Shown piece by piece: positions 46,217 through 55,841 of a stretch of 64,000 nt of DNA. The DNA lies in assembly GCF_900086595.1 (NCBI RefSeq), contig NZ_LT575472.1, forward strand, positions 561,599 through 625,598, written 5' to 3'. The stretch is from Clostridium nigeriense (GTDB taxonomy: Bacteria > Bacillota > Clostridia > Clostridiales > Clostridiaceae). Under the pieces are notes generated by a model, which made no database searches, had not been told where the DNA came from, and saw only the letters and a list, made by a program, of their open reading frames with translations. Positions within the stretch are counted from its first letter, which is position 1; each line of letters opens with the position of its first letter. The position numbers were made by a program, and so were the translations under genes.

Positions 46217-46825
46217 ATGAAAATATATGAAGCATGTGTTGGAAATTACAATGAAGCAGTTAAAGCAGAAGCTCTAGGAGCACATAGAATAGAATTATGT
46301 GATAATCTTCTAGAAGATGGTACTACTCCTAGCTTTGGAACTATAAAAAAGACAATTAACACTCTTAAAATTCCAGTTATGGTCATTATAAGACCAAGAG
46401 GTGGGAGCTTTGAATATTCAAAAGAAGAAACAGAAATTATGTTAGAAGACATAAAAATGTGTAAAGAACTAGGAGCTTATGGAGTTGTAATTGGAGCTTT
46501 AAAAGGAAAGAAAATAGATTTAGAATTAACTAAAAAATTAGTGGAAGAAGCTAAACCTATGAAAATAACCTTCCATATGGCTTTTGACAGTATAGAAAAT
46601 AAAAATGAGGCTATTGATGAATTAGTGGACCTTGGAGTAGATAGAATACTTACTAAAGGTGGAATGGAAAATGCATTAATAGGAAGAGAAGCTCTTAAAA
46701 AATTAGTTAATTATGCTAATGATAGAATAATTATTATGCCTGGTAAAGGTGTAAATAAGCAAAATAGAGAGTTTATATTAGAATATACTGGTGCTAATGA
46801 AATTCATGGTACAAGAGTAGTCTAA
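46217..46825 (+). CDS. cutC: CutC-family protein
   Basis: A 202-residue TIM-barrel protein of the CutC family. It begins with the characteristic YEACVGNYNEAVKAEALGAH, then RIELCDNLLEDGTTPSFG, VMVIIRPRGGSFEYS and a C-terminal IHGTRVV. CutC was named for copper tolerance in E. coli; later work questions a direct copper role, and the enzymatic activity is not known. AGGAGG precedes the ATG. It is slightly shorter than the typical 240 residues but contains all core motifs. It is a single-gene unit flanked by terminators. Confidence 0.9.
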   Translation: MKIYEACVGNYNEAVKAEALGAHRIELCDNLLEDGTTPSFGTIKKTINTLKIPVMVIIRPRGGSFEYSKEETEIMLEDIKMCKELGAYGVVIGALKGKKIDLELTKKLVEEAKPMKITFHMAFDSIENKNEAIDELVDLGVDRILTKGGMENALIGREALKKLVNYANDRIIIMPGKGVNKQNREFILEYTGANEIHGTRVV

Positions 46826-46846
46826 TATTTATAGTATAAAAACTGA

Positions 46847-46875
46847 AAAAGGCTGTTTTTACAGTCTTTTTTTAT
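46847..46875 (+). terminator. Terminator after cutC
   Basis: AAAGGCTGT, TTTT, ACAGTCTTT (one G-T pair) followed by a run of T. Confidence 0.8.
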
Positions 46876-46954
46876 TTTTAAGATACAAAATAAAACATAA
46901 ATGCTAAAATAAATATAAAGTAGATATTATTTAATGGTTTTATGAGGATAAGAT

Positions 46955-47929
46955 ATGAGAGAAGTATTGTATGTGGTTATACCATGCTATAACGAAGAAG
47001 AGGTTTTAATAGAAATAAATAAAAGACTTTTAGAAAAAATAAATAAAATGATATATGATGAACAAATATCTGAAAAAAGCAAAATATTATTTGTTGATGA
47101 TGGATCTGAAGATGAAACTTGGGATATAATTAAAAGTCTACATAATGGAAATAGTAAAGTATTAGGATTAAGTTTATCAAGAAATATAGGGAAACAAAAT
47201 GCATTGTTTGCAGGGTTAATGACAGCTAAAGAAAAAGCAGACATGGTTATTTCCTTAGATGCTGACATGCAAGATGATATAAATATTATTGAGGAATTTG
47301 TTAAGGAATATTACTTAGGTAATGATATAGTATATGGAGTTAGAAATTTAAGAAAAAAAGATAGCTTTTTTAAAAGAACAACGGCTTTAAGCTTTTACAA
47401 AGTTATGAATAAGCTAGGAGTAGAAATTATCTATAATCATGCAGATTATAGGCTAATGAGTAAAAGAGCATTAAATACTTTAAGTGAGTTCAAGGAAGTA
47501 AATTTATTTTTAAGAGGACTAGTTCCCCTAATGGGCTACAAAAATTCTGTTATTAAATATGAAAGGCATGAACGTTTTTCTGGAGAGTCTAAGTATCCAT
47601 TGAAGAAGATGATTGGATTTGCAATAGATGGGATAACTTCTTTTAGTATTAAGCCTATAAGAATAATTTCTACTTTAGGATTCCTTCTTTTCTTCATAAG
47701 TTTAATTGCGTTAATATACTCGTTAGTAGTAAAATTTCTAGGAAAAGCTGAAATAGGATGGACATCAATTGTAATTTCAATTTGGATGATAGGTGGAATC
47801 CAATTACTTTCTTTAGGTGTAATAGGAGAATATATAGGTAAAATATATAATGAAACTAAAGCTAGACCAAGGTATATAATTAAAGAAAAGTTAATAGTGA
47901 ATGAGGAAGTAAATGAACTTTATAGATAA
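46955..47929 (+). CDS. Family 2 glycosyltransferase, GtrB/DPM1-like
   Basis: A 324-residue membrane-anchored GT2 enzyme. The GT-A catalytic domain starts VVIPCYNEEEVLIEIN, has DDGSEDETWDII near 50, the DxD-like LDADMQDDIN near 98 and KYERHERFSGESKYPLKKM near 205; two C-terminal membrane helices span about 237-260 and 268-293. It fits polyprenyl-phosphate mannose/glucose transferases (GtrB, YkcC, DPM1) that make the lipid-linked donor for cell-surface glycosylation. No flippase or acceptor gene is adjacent, so the substrate is unspecified. The terminator downstream is convergent with the next gene. Confidence 0.88.
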   Translation: MREVLYVVIPCYNEEEVLIEINKRLLEKINKMIYDEQISEKSKILFVDDGSEDETWDIIKSLHNGNSKVLGLSLSRNIGKQNALFAGLMTAKEKADMVISLDADMQDDINIIEEFVKEYYLGNDIVYGVRNLRKKDSFFKRTTALSFYKVMNKLGVEIIYNHADYRLMSKRALNTLSEFKEVNLFLRGLVPLMGYKNSVIKYERHERFSGESKYPLKKMIGFAIDGITSFSIKPIRIISTLGFLLFFISLIALIYSLVVKFLGKAEIGWTSIVISIWMIGGIQLLSLGVIGEYIGKIYNETKARPRYIIKEKLIVNEEVNELYR

Positions 47930-47989
47930 AATAAAAAATATATTTTTCAGTTATATTATTAAAAATATTTACGTTCAAAAATTAATTAT

Positions 47990-48046
47990 GAAATATCATA
48001 TTTCTCTAAAAAATATAAATAATAAGTGGTAGAAATATGATATTTC
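47990..48046. terminator. Bidirectional terminator
   Basis: GAAATATCATATTTCT (47990-48005) and AGAAATATGATATTTC (48031-48046) form a 16-bp perfect stem between convergent genes. Confidence 0.75.
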
Positions 48047-48056
48047 TTAACATATG

Positions 48057-49040
48057 CTAAATTATTTTATTTAGTGTATCCTTTAAAGATAATCTAGTAT
48101 TCCCATCTCTTCCTAAAAGAGTTTCATTACATAATAAAGAAGTCATAATTGCATCTTCACATGCTTCAATTGAAGCTCTAAAAACTGTATCTATTTTATT
48201 TTCGTGAATTTCTTTTACGTTAATTATATCAGCTTCTGAGTAGTGAGGAATTACATTTGCAGTAGAAAAACCAATTACAATATCGCCACTACCATTTCCT
48301 AAGTGAGATCCAAGCCTAGATAAAGAAACACTCATTCTTTTACAAATTCTCTTTAATTGGCGTGATGATAGGGGGATATCTGTAGCAAGTATAATCATGA
48401 TGCTTCCTTTTTCTAAATCTTCATCCTCTATATCAGCAAAACTAATATTATCAAAGATAAAATCTTTTTTTAGTCCAAAGTTACTTAAAACTAAAACACC
48501 TACAGTATATTCTTGCCTATCTAACTCAATAATACGAGAAGCAGAGCCTATCCCACCTTTCATTTGAAAACATGACATTCCTCTACCTGCGCCAACACTT
48601 CCAAGATCAAAATCTGTAGATGCATTTTCAATAGCTTCATAAACATCTTCTTCTTTAATAGCACAAGCGCGGATATCATTAAGATAACCATCATTACATT
48701 CTCCTACAACAACATTAATAGTTCCTGTTTCCTTACCTATATCTAAGTTATCTTTTAGCATATGCTTTACAATAGATTGTTGTACGGTACCAACATTTAG
48801 AGTATTTGTAAGACCTATAATACTTTCTAAAGTTCCTAGTTCTTCTATTTGAACTAAACCACTTGTCTTACCAAACCCATTTATTATATAAGATGAAGCA
48901 ACATATTTATTTTTGAATATGTTATCTTCACTTGGAATGATTACTGTTACTCCAGTATGAATATCACCATTATCTATAGTTTTATGTCCTACTTTTATTC
49001 CTTTAACATCAGTTATTTTATTTAATTTTCCTTTTTTCAT
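48057..49040 (-). CDS. P1 (S58/DmpA) family peptidase
   Basis: A 327-residue Ntn-fold aminopeptidase-like protein. The N-terminal KITDVKGIKVGHKTI and the central GRGMSCFQMKGGIGSASRII segment (about 160-178) are family signatures; the Ser in GIGSASR is the expected self-cleavage nucleophile generating alpha and beta chains. DmpA relatives remove D-Ala, beta-amino or N-terminal residues from small peptides. The frame extends to 49058, but AAGAGGTG lies between that codon and ATG 49040. It is transcribed opposite to its neighbours. No partner gene is evident. Peptide scavenging is likely. Confidence 0.87.
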   Translation of the reverse strand: MKKGKLNKITDVKGIKVGHKTIDNGDIHTGVTVIIPSEDNIFKNKYVASSYIINGFGKTSGLVQIEELGTLESIIGLTNTLNVGTVQQSIVKHMLKDNLDIGKETGTINVVVGECNDGYLNDIRACAIKEEDVYEAIENASTDFDLGSVGAGRGMSCFQMKGGIGSASRIIELDRQEYTVGVLVLSNFGLKKDFIFDNISFADIEDEDLEKGSIMIILATDIPLSSRQLKRICKRMSVSLSRLGSHLGNGSGDIVIGFSTANVIPHYSEADIINVKEIHENKIDTVFRASIEACEDAIMTSLLCNETLLGRDGNTRLSLKDTLNKII

Positions 49041-49279
49041 ATGTAAACACCTCTTCATACCATGATTTTGTTTTAAATGATATTATATAATTATTTTTAT
49101 ATAGTATAGTATACTAAAAATTAGTGGAAATTCCTTTAAATAATATTACATAAGTTTATTGGAATAAGTTTATTATAATATTTTAAAAAATTATTAACAT
49201 GTAATAAAAGTAATGTTTTTATATTCAGGTGATGTTAATATATTAGTGTAGTAACATTAACTATGAAAAGGATGATTAT

Positions 49280-49963
49280 ATGCTAAAAAGGGTTGGTAAA
49301 AAGTTTTTAAGAGAAAAGTTAATAAATGAGGATATATTAGAAGCCATACAAAGAAATATGATGCCTATGAATGAGTTAATGGCTTATTATCGTTGTGCAA
49401 TTATGGAAGTTGAAACAAAATTTAATGTATTAAATGAAGAGTTCTCATTACAATATGATAGAAATCCTATAGAAAATATAAAGTCCAGATTAAAATCTAC
49501 TGATGGGATTATAAGAAAGCTTAATAGAAAAGAACTACCTTTTTCATTAGAAGCAATACAAGAGAATATAAATGATGTAGCAGGGGTAAGGGTAATTTGT
49601 TCATTTCCTGAAGATATTTACATGTTAGCAGAATGTTTGCTAAGCCAAGATGATATTAAATTAATTGAAAAAAAAGATTATATAAAAAATCCTAAAGAAA
49701 GCGGTTATAGAAGTTTACATTTAATTATAGAAGTGCCAATTTTCCTAAAGAATGAAAAGAAAAGGATGAAGGTAGAGGTACAACTTAGAACAATAGCAAT
49801 GGATTTTTGGGCAAGCTTAGAACATAAATTAAGATATAAGAAAAATATCGATCCAGATGAGGCTGAAGTAATAAGTAAGGAATTAATTGAATGTTCAGAG
49901 ATTAGTGCAGCTTTGGATAAGCGCATGGAGGATATAAGAAATAGAATTGAAAAAAAGCTATAA
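49280..49963 (+). CDS. Small alarmone synthetase (RelQ-type)
   Basis: A 227-residue single-domain (p)ppGpp synthetase. It lacks the HD hydrolase, TGS and ACT domains of RelA/SpoT. Synthetase motifs are VAGVRVICSFPEDIY near residue 100, DDIKLIEKKDYI, NPKESGYRSLHLII near 142 and VEVQLRTIAMDFWASLEHKL near 170, all matching RelQ/YjbM. It makes ppGpp from GDP and ATP under wall or stationary-phase stress, usually regulated by its own transcription and by ppGpp allostery. AAAAGGATG precedes the ATG. It is monocistronic with a strong terminator. Confidence 0.9.
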   Translation: MLKRVGKKFLREKLINEDILEAIQRNMMPMNELMAYYRCAIMEVETKFNVLNEEFSLQYDRNPIENIKSRLKSTDGIIRKLNRKELPFSLEAIQENINDVAGVRVICSFPEDIYMLAECLLSQDDIKLIEKKDYIKNPKESGYRSLHLIIEVPIFLKNEKKRMKVEVQLRTIAMDFWASLEHKLRYKKNIDPDEAEVISKELIECSEISAALDKRMEDIRNRIEKKL

Positions 49964-49981
49964 AATAGTTTTAAGTGTTTT

Positions 49982-50018
49982 AGAGAGGCCATTTATACAA
50001 ATAGCCTCTCTTTATTTT
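49982..50018 (+). terminator. Terminator after alarmone synthetase
   Basis: AGAGAGGC and GCCTCTCT flank an A/T-rich loop, followed by TTATTTTT. Strong. Confidence 0.88.
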
Positions 50019-50112
50019 TAGAAATTATTAATAAATCTTAATAATTTTATTACTTACAAATTAAATATTTTTTTCTAGAATTATTGGAAATAAGTATTTG
50101 GAGTGATAATTA

Positions 50113-50262
50113 ATGTTTATGTTAGAGTATATTAAAAATCCAAGATTAGTAGGAGCTATAGCATGAAGTAGCTGATATTTAGCAAGTGAAATGATAAATA
50201 CCATAAACTTTGAAGATACTAATTTTATAGTTTTAAGGTGTAAAGGAGGCAATGATGAGTAA
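50113..50262 (+). pseudogene. Degraded class I methyltransferase fragment
   Basis: Read in frame from ATG 50113 the sequence gives MFMLEYIKNPRLVGAIA, stop, SS, stop, YLASEMINTINFEDTNFIVL then RCKGG. This matches the start of phospholipid N-methyltransferase / rRNA-dimethyltransferase-like proteins (typically LVGAIAPSSKYLAEKMI with a GPGTG site after). Two TGA codons replace the expected Pro and Lys, and the SAM-binding core is gone, so it is a short 5' remnant. The ribosome binding site and start of the response-regulator gene lie inside its end, showing the regulator was placed there after the deletion. Confidence 0.6.
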
Positions 50263-50932
50263 GAAAATATTAATTGCAGATGATGACAATGAAATAAGAG
50301 ATTTAGTTGAAATATATTTACAGACAGAGGGGTTTTATATAGACAAAGTATCAAATGGAGAAGAAGTATTAGAAGCAATAAGCAAAAAAGATTATGATTT
50401 AGTGATATTAGATATCATGATGCCTAAAATGGATGGAACAACAGCATTAATAAATATAAGAAAAGAGTATACTATGCCAGTTATATTTTTGACTGCAAAA
50501 AGTGAAGAAATTGATATGGTTAAAGGACTTACTTTAGGTGCAGATGACTATATTCAAAAGCCATTTAGTTCCATGGAACTTATTGCTAGGGTAAAGGCAC
50601 AGTTAAGAAGATATACAGTTTTTAATAATAGTAATAAAAGTATTATTAAAATAGAAGATCTAGAGATTAATACAGATATGCATAGAGTTACAGTAGCAGG
50701 AGAAGAAAAAAATCTTACTCCAACAGAATATAAAATTTTAGAACTTCTTGCAAGGAATAGAAATATTGTTTTTAGTGTTGATAAGATTTATGAATCTATA
50801 TGGAGAGATAAATATTCTGTTTCAGATACATCTATAATGGTTCATATAACTAAACTTAGACAAAAGATAGAAGAGGACCCTAAGAATCCAGAATATATAA
50901 AAACAGTATGGGGAGTAGGGTACAAAATATGA
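50255..50932 (+). CDS. OmpR/PhoB-family response regulator
   Basis: A 225-residue two-component regulator. The receiver domain holds the acidic pair in IADDDNEIRD (about 6-15), the phospho-acceptor Asp in YDLVILDIMMPKMDG near 51, Thr in FLTAKSEE near 78 and Lys in IQKPFSS near 101. A winged-helix effector domain covers about 125-225 and ends KTVWGVGYKI. Two ATGs are in tandem at 50252 and 50255; AAAGGAGG spacing favours the second. Its stop codon overlaps the kinase start. It should respond to the membrane kinase immediately downstream. The regulated genes are unknown; the operon itself may be a target. Confidence 0.93.
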   Translation: MSKKILIADDDNEIRDLVEIYLQTEGFYIDKVSNGEEVLEAISKKDYDLVILDIMMPKMDGTTALINIRKEYTMPVIFLTAKSEEIDMVKGLTLGADDYIQKPFSSMELIARVKAQLRRYTVFNNSNKSIIKIEDLEINTDMHRVTVAGEEKNLTPTEYKILELLARNRNIVFSVDKIYESIWRDKYSVSDTSIMVHITKLRQKIEEDPKNPEYIKTVWGVGYKI

Positions 50933-52224
50933 TTAGTATAAGGAAAATTAAATACAATTTAATTTTAGGTGCTCTATTTGGGTTTATTCTAGCACAAATG
51001 ATTATGGTAGAGGGATATGCTGTATTAGTAGCAAAACAGCAAAATACTGGAGTAATAAATATTAATTTATTTAATATTGATGATACAGATTTTAAGATAT
51101 TTGCAATAGTTATATTTATAATAACCATATTACTGTTTAATACAAAACCATTTAGAAAAATTAATTTTGAAAAGCTTAGTATTTACTTAATTTTAGTAGT
51201 ATTGATATCAATTATAATGGCTATTGAAGGTTTATTATTTATAAGTGTAATTGGATTGAAAGTATTTCCGCAAATTAAAAAATATGTAGGAATAGACTAT
51301 TTTTTTTCAATTAACTTATTTTACTTGATTTGTATTATAGGGATATCTATATTCTTAATAGTATTTTTATTTCTTGTAAATAGAAAAGTAAAGTATATTA
51401 AGCTTATAACGAAAGAAGTTAAGATAATTAAAGATGAAGGGTTTGGAAAAACAATTAAAGTAAAAGGTGGAGATGAACTGGCAGACCTTTGTAAAAGTAT
51501 AAATAGTATGTCCTTAGAATTAGGGGAAAAAATAGAAAATGAAAAAAGAATAGAAAATAATAAAAATGAGTTAATAACAAATATATCCCATGATTTAAAA
51601 ACTCCTTTAACTTCTATAGTAGGATATTTAGAGCTTCTAAATAGAAAAGATATTGATGAAAATCTTAGAGATGAATATATTAGCATTGCTTATAATAAGA
51701 GTTTAAGGCTTAAATCATTAGTAAATGAATTGTTTGAATATACAAAACTAACAGGTAACGACATTAAACTTGAAAAAACTAGAGTTAATATAGCAATGTT
51801 ATTGAGTCAAGCAGTAGGGGAGAGTATTATAAGCTTTGATGAAAAAAACATAGAGGTCAAATTAAAAAATCAATACGAAGAAGTTTTTTGTGATATTGAT
51901 GCTGTTCAAATATTGAGAGTGTTTGAAAATCTTATAAAAAATGCAGAAAAATATAGTGATTATAATTCTGAATTTAAGGTTGAATTAAATGTTGTTAATA
52001 GTAAAGTAGTAATTTCATTTATTAATAAGTGTGAAAAGTTAGAAGAAAAAGATTTAGATAGGTTTTTTGAAAGATTTTATAGAGAAGATAAATCAAGAAA
52101 TAAAGAAGGAACAGGTTTAGGATTAGCCATAGTGAAAAGAATAATTGATTTGCATGAAGGTGACATAAAGGTAGAAAAAATAAGTGATTATATAAAATTT
52201 GATGTTATACTAAAAGAAGCATAG
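50929..52224 (+). CDS. Membrane sensor histidine kinase
   Basis: A 431-residue kinase with four membrane segments at about residues 10-33, 53-70, 83-110 and 120-145, then a HAMP-like linker, the HisKA dimer (NISHDLKTPLTSIVGYLELL with the phospho-His near 218) and a HATPase_c domain with FENLIKNAEKYSDYNS (N-box), the DRFFERFYRED segment and GTGLGLAIVKRIIDLHEG (G-box). The start ATG overlaps the regulator's stop (ATGA), so the two genes are coupled; an earlier in-frame ATG at 50908 lies inside the regulator. The membrane sensor has little exposed domain, suggesting it detects a membrane or envelope change. Confidence 0.92.
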   Translation: MISIRKIKYNLILGALFGFILAQMIMVEGYAVLVAKQQNTGVININLFNIDDTDFKIFAIVIFIITILLFNTKPFRKINFEKLSIYLILVVLISIIMAIEGLLFISVIGLKVFPQIKKYVGIDYFFSINLFYLICIIGISIFLIVFLFLVNRKVKYIKLITKEVKIIKDEGFGKTIKVKGGDELADLCKSINSMSLELGEKIENEKRIENNKNELITNISHDLKTPLTSIVGYLELLNRKDIDENLRDEYISIAYNKSLRLKSLVNELFEYTKLTGNDIKLEKTRVNIAMLLSQAVGESIISFDEKNIEVKLKNQYEEVFCDIDAVQILRVFENLIKNAEKYSDYNSEFKVELNVVNSKVVISFINKCEKLEEKDLDRFFERFYREDKSRNKEGTGLGLAIVKRIIDLHEGDIKVEKISDYIKFDVILKEA

Positions 52225-52250
52225 CTAAGAAAGCTATGCTTCTTTAGTTT
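52212..52250 (+). terminator. Terminator after two-component pair
   Basis: AGAAGCATAGCT (52215-52226) and AGCTATGCTTCT (52232-52243) with five-base loop and T-run. Confidence 0.9.
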
Positions 52251-52269
52251 TAAAGTATCATAACAAGAT

Positions 52270-52296
52270 GACTTGGAGCCCATGCGACGGAGCAAG
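52270..52296. repeat. Short repeat GACTTGGAGC-GCGACGGAG, copy 1
   Basis: GACTTGGAGC, a four-base CCAT insert, then GCGACGGAGCAAG. Copy 2 lies at 58255-58279. Both are intergenic, sit just past genes or terminators, and are G/C-rich against A/T-rich surroundings. Their identity in so short a stretch is unlikely by chance. Function unknown. Confidence 0.6.
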
Positions 52297-52408
52297 GAAT
52301 ATAATGTTTATCTCTTTATTTATTAAGAAAAATTAATATTTTCATATGTATTTCGTTAAAGTATTTCTTCTAATATTTAAGTAAATCAGTTGATGAAAGG
52401 AATTAAAT

Positions 52409-52531
52409 ATGAAACTAATATTAATAATTATGTTTAGTATATTACTTTTTAATAAATGTTATTTAGCACTTTTAACTCTTTTAACATCAGTAATAGCATT
52501 TTACTATTTTAAGAATAATAGAGAGGAGTAA
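52409..52531 (+). CDS. Small membrane protein, unknown (40 aa)
   Basis: A 40-residue frame with GAAAGG eight bases before its ATG. The product begins MKLILIIMFSILLFNKCYLA and ends YYFKNNREE, with one or two hydrophobic stretches. It ends 9 bases before the VTT gene, and its last codons provide the GAGGAG ribosome binding site for that gene. That coupling suggests translation. No family is recognised; the very short length leaves doubt. The rest of 52297-52408 holds nothing I can assign. Confidence 0.45.
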   Translation: MKLILIIMFSILLFNKCYLALLTLLTSVIAFYYFKNNREE

Positions 52532-52540
52532 TATAAAGTT

Positions 52541-53044
52541 ATGAATGAAGAGATATTGTATTTTATAGTATGTTTTTTACAACCAATAATATTACCTTTG
52601 CCAGAGCCAGTTACTATAATTGGAGGCAGTTCTATACTAGGGCCTCTAAAGGGGGCGACTATAGGATTTACAGGTACCGTTCTTGGAATAATAGTTATGT
52701 TTTTAATTGCAAAATTTGCACGAAGAAGTATTATAAATAAAATAATAGATGATAAAAAAATAGATAAATTTAATAAATATATACAAAAAAATGAGACTAT
52801 AATAATACTAATGTTATTTGTTTTACCTATACTGCCTGATGAAGTTATTTGTATTGGAGCAGGATTGGCAAAAATGAATTCATATAAATTTATTGGAATA
52901 GCGACTATGTCCAAATTAGTAACTTCGATTTCATTAGCATATTCTTTAGAGTTAATAAACTTTAATCCAATTTATATTGCAATATCCATAGTATTAATTA
53001 TAGGTATCTCTATTATTAAAAAAATTAAGTTATGTATAAGCTAG
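52541..53044 (+). CDS. VTT-domain membrane protein (DedA/TVP38-like)
   Basis: A 167-residue membrane protein of the VTT (SNARE-associated/DedA) superfamily. It has four or five hydrophobic segments; the re-entrant segment and motif region reads LPLPEPVTIIGGSSILGPLK near 17-36, and a second, LPILPDEVICIGAGLAKMNS near 100-119, with the Pro/Asp pair and Gly-rich turn typical of the family. DedA-type proteins affect membrane lipid scrambling, undecaprenyl phosphate recycling and drug tolerance. Annotated relatives are sometimes called small multidrug export protein. It is preceded by a 40-codon gene and closed by a strong bidirectional terminator. Confidence 0.8.
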   Translation: MNEEILYFIVCFLQPIILPLPEPVTIIGGSSILGPLKGATIGFTGTVLGIIVMFLIAKFARRSIINKIIDDKKIDKFNKYIQKNETIIILMLFVLPILPDEVICIGAGLAKMNSYKFIGIATMSKLVTSISLAYSLELINFNPIYIAISIVLIIGISIIKKIKLCIS

Positions 53045-53090
53045 AAAAAGTCGTTATAGCAATTAAGACTATTGTTATAACGACTTTTTA
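53045..53090. terminator. Bidirectional terminator
   Basis: AAAAAGTCGTTATAGCAAT and ATTGTTATAACGACTTTTT pair over 19 positions with one mismatch around TAAGACT. It serves the convergent VTT and sirtuin genes. Confidence 0.9.
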
Positions 53091-53098
53091 ATACTTTT

Positions 53099-53836
53099 TT
53101 ATAGATTATTAACAGCTTCATCTAGAACTTTTCCTATGGAATCATGAATAACTAAATTAGCTTTGTTATCAGCAGAAGTTGTACTTTTATTTATTAAGAC
53201 TAAGTTCTTTCCTCTAAAATAATTTATAAGCCCAGCAGCAGGATAGACTACAAGGGAGGTACCACCAATAATTAAGGTATCTGCTTTAGAAATTGCATCA
53301 ATTGAACCTCTAATAGTAGCATCATCAAGGCCTTCCTCATATAAAACAACATCTGGTTTAACTCTTCCGCCACATTTAGTACAAGTAGGTACACCCTTAG
53401 ATTCTAAAATGAATTTTTCATCATAAAAGGCATTACAGCTAACACAGTAATTTCTTAGAACAGAACCATGAAGTTCAAAAACATTTTTACTTCCAGCAGC
53501 TTGATGAAGGCCATCTATATTTTGAGTTATAACAGCTTTTAATTTTCCCATTTCTTCAAGCTTAGCTAAAGTAATGTGAGCTTTATTCGGCTTAGCATCA
53601 GGATATATAAGTTTAGCCTTATAAAAATTAAAAAACTCTTCAGGATATCTTATATAAAAGCTATGTGATACTAATTGTTCAGGAGTAAATGTTATATTAA
53701 GTTTTTCATTAAATAGACCATTAGAACTTCTAAAATCAGGAATACCTGATTCTGTACTTACTCCAGCCCCACCAAAGAATACTATATTATTACTTTCTTT
53801 AATTATTTGTGTTAGTATATCTATTTTATTTTCCAT
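53099..53836 (-). CDS. cobB: NAD-dependent protein deacylase (sirtuin)
   Basis: A 245-residue Sir2-family enzyme that removes acetyl or other acyl groups from lysines using NAD. It has the NAD motif FGGAGVSTESGIPDFRSSNG near residue 20, TQNIDGLHQAAG near 100, catalytic His in FELHGSVLRNYC near 120, and four zinc cysteines in CVSC and CTKCGG near 128-152. It is class U/CobB-like in length. GGAGATGA sets the start. In a butyrate-forming cell with abundant acyl-CoA and acyl phosphate, deacylation of metabolic enzymes is a plausible role. It is monocistronic and convergent with the VTT gene. Confidence 0.93.
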   Translation of the reverse strand: MENKIDILTQIIKESNNIVFFGGAGVSTESGIPDFRSSNGLFNEKLNITFTPEQLVSHSFYIRYPEEFFNFYKAKLIYPDAKPNKAHITLAKLEEMGKLKAVITQNIDGLHQAAGSKNVFELHGSVLRNYCVSCNAFYDEKFILESKGVPTCTKCGGRVKPDVVLYEEGLDDATIRGSIDAISKADTLIIGGTSLVVYPAAGLINYFRGKNLVLINKSTTSADNKANLVIHDSIGKVLDEAVNNL

Positions 53837-54021
53837 TAAATCATCTCCAATAATATTTGTAACTATTATATCATATAATGTAAATTTTATTTTGACTCAT
53901 ATTGATAAAGAAGGTAGAATATTCCTTGAATAGAAATTTTAAAAATATATTTTACTAGAAAATGGGGAAGAAAATCTATTTTTAAATAATTGGATTTTGG
54001 GAGCGAAAGGAATATTAGATA

Positions 54022-55737
54022 ATGGTAAGGTTAAAGGTATTAAGAAGCATTAGGGGAAAATTATTTTTATATTTTGGAATGATAGTTATTTTTATCTCTT
54101 TAATAACAGGGATAATACAATATAATATTAATAATAAACGTCTTTTAGAAGATATTAGAGTAGAGGTATCAAGATTAGCATCTGCTTCTTCTTTAATAAT
54201 TGATGGAGATCTTCATGAGAAATTAAAAAGCATTGATGATCAGTCAAGTGATATTTATAAAGACTTGAGAACTAGAATGATTAATTTCAAAAAAGAAACA
54301 GGAATAAAAGGCATTTATACTATGGTAGAAAAGGGAAAAGATAAAACAGCTTTTATTATAGATTCAGATGAAGAATCCAAAACTGCCATAGGATATGAAT
54401 ATGATTACTTACCAGAAATGAAAAGTGCTTTTGAAGGAATAGCATCTGCAGACAAAGAAATGTACACAGATGAATGGGGAACAGTTATTTCAGGATATGC
54501 GCCTATAAAAAATAGCAATGGGAAAGTAATAGCAATAATTGGTGTAGATATAGATTCTAGTAAAATTTTAGAAGCAAGAAGTCAGTTGATTGCAAGTATA
54601 TCTATAAATATGGTTTTTAGTATTATTTTAGCTTTAATATTATCTAGTTTATTAGCTAGTAAAATAACAAATCCTATTTACTTGCTTGGTAAAAGATTCA
54701 AGGAAATTAGTTCATCTGGAGATTTAAATCAAAGAATAGAAATTAAAACAGGAGATGAATTAGAAACCCTAGGAAATGAAGTCAATGATTTTATAAAAAG
54801 TATAAAGTCAATCGTAGAAGAAATAACAGGTGCTGCTGATAGAGTAGCAAGTTCCTCTGAAGATTTGAATAATACTATTAATCAAAATAAAAAATCTGTA
54901 GAAGAAGTGGCCTGTGCCATTGAAAATATAGCATTAGGAGCTACAAAACAATCTGAAAGTGTCAATAATATTTCTAGTGGAATTCAAGAAATTGCTAAAG
55001 ACATAGATGAAAATAAAAAGAATATAGATATTATTAATAAATCAGTTGATAAAACTAAGAATTTAATAAATAGTGGGCTTGAAGCAGTAAATAATCAAAG
55101 TATAAAAACAGAAGAAAATTTAGTTGCATTCAATAAAGTTACAGAAGTTGTAGGAAAACTTGCTAAAGAAGTAGCAAAAGTGGAGGAAATTCTCTCAACT
55201 ATTACTAATATATCAGAACAAACTAACTTATTAGCACTTAATGCTGCAATTGAAGCAGCAAGAGCTGGTGAGCATGGAAAGGGTTTTTCTGTAGTAGCAG
55301 AAGAAGTAAGAAAATTAGCAGAAGAAGCATCTGTAGCAACTAATGAAATTGGAGAAATTTTAAAAAGAATAACTATGGATACTAAGTTATCTATTGATGA
55401 GATTAAATGCGCAGATTTAATTGCTAAAGAACAAAAAATTGCAGTTGATAGTACAGGGATAACATTTAGTGATATGACAAAAGAGATAGAAAGTATGTTT
55501 CAAAGGATTCAAATAATAAGTGTATCTTTTAAAGGCATTGGAGATAATACAAATACTATAGTTGATAAAATACAAGGTATTTCTTCAGTAGCAGAAGAAA
55601 ATGTAGCAATTACTGAAGAAGTATTAGCTATTAGTGAAGAACAGAATAGTTCAATGGAAGAAATAAAATCAGTAACAAATAACTTAAATCAATTAAGTAA
55701 TAAATTACAAGGTATTATATCAAAATTTAAAATATAA
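54022..55737 (+). CDS. Methyl-accepting chemotaxis protein
   Basis: A 571-residue chemoreceptor. Membrane segments lie near residues 14-30 and 193-213, enclosing a sensor domain (about 31-190) with a single-Cache-like pattern ([58 protein letters not shown]). A HAMP domain follows (about 214-266), then the MCP signalling domain, whose hairpin tip reads [20 protein letters not shown] and [20 protein letters not shown] near 395-434. The upstream GAAAGGA is rather far (11 bases). It is single-gene; no che genes are in the window. The ligand is not deducible. Confidence 0.92.
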   Translation: MVRLKVLRSIRGKLFLYFGMIVIFISLITGIIQYNINNKRLLEDIRVEVSRLASASSLIIDGDLHEKLKSIDDQSSDIYKDLRTRMINFKKETGIKGIYTMVEKGKDKTAFIIDSDEESKTAIGYEYDYLPEMKSAFEGIASADKEMYTDEWGTVISGYAPIKNSNGKVIAIIGVDIDSSKILEARSQLIASISINMVFSIILALILSSLLASKITNPIYLLGKRFKEISSSGDLNQRIEIKTGDELETLGNEVNDFIKSIKSIVEEITGAADRVASSSEDLNNTINQNKKSVEEVACAIENIALGATKQSESVNNISSGIQEIAKDIDENKKNIDIINKSVDKTKNLINSGLEAVNNQSIKTEENLVAFNKVTEVVGKLAKEVAKVEEILSTITNISEQTNLLALNAAIEAARAGEHGKGFSVVAEEVRKLAEEASVATNEIGEILKRITMDTKLSIDEIKCADLIAKEQKIAVDSTGITFSDMTKEIESMFQRIQIISVSFKGIGDNTNTIVDKIQGISSVAEENVAITEEVLAISEEQNSSMEEIKSVTNNLNQLSNKLQGIISKFKI

Positions 55738-55841
55738 ATTTTAATAAAAGTTTTAGTAATACTAACAGATAGAAACATAGTGGATAAAAATGGATAATAT
55801 AATGGTATAATTATTTTATATATAATAAGGGGGACAAATTT

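Noticed and set aside
50061..50378. Minus-strand frame opposite the methyltransferase remnant and regulator start
   Set aside because: It overlaps a recognisable regulator N-terminus and has no ribosome binding site or family features.
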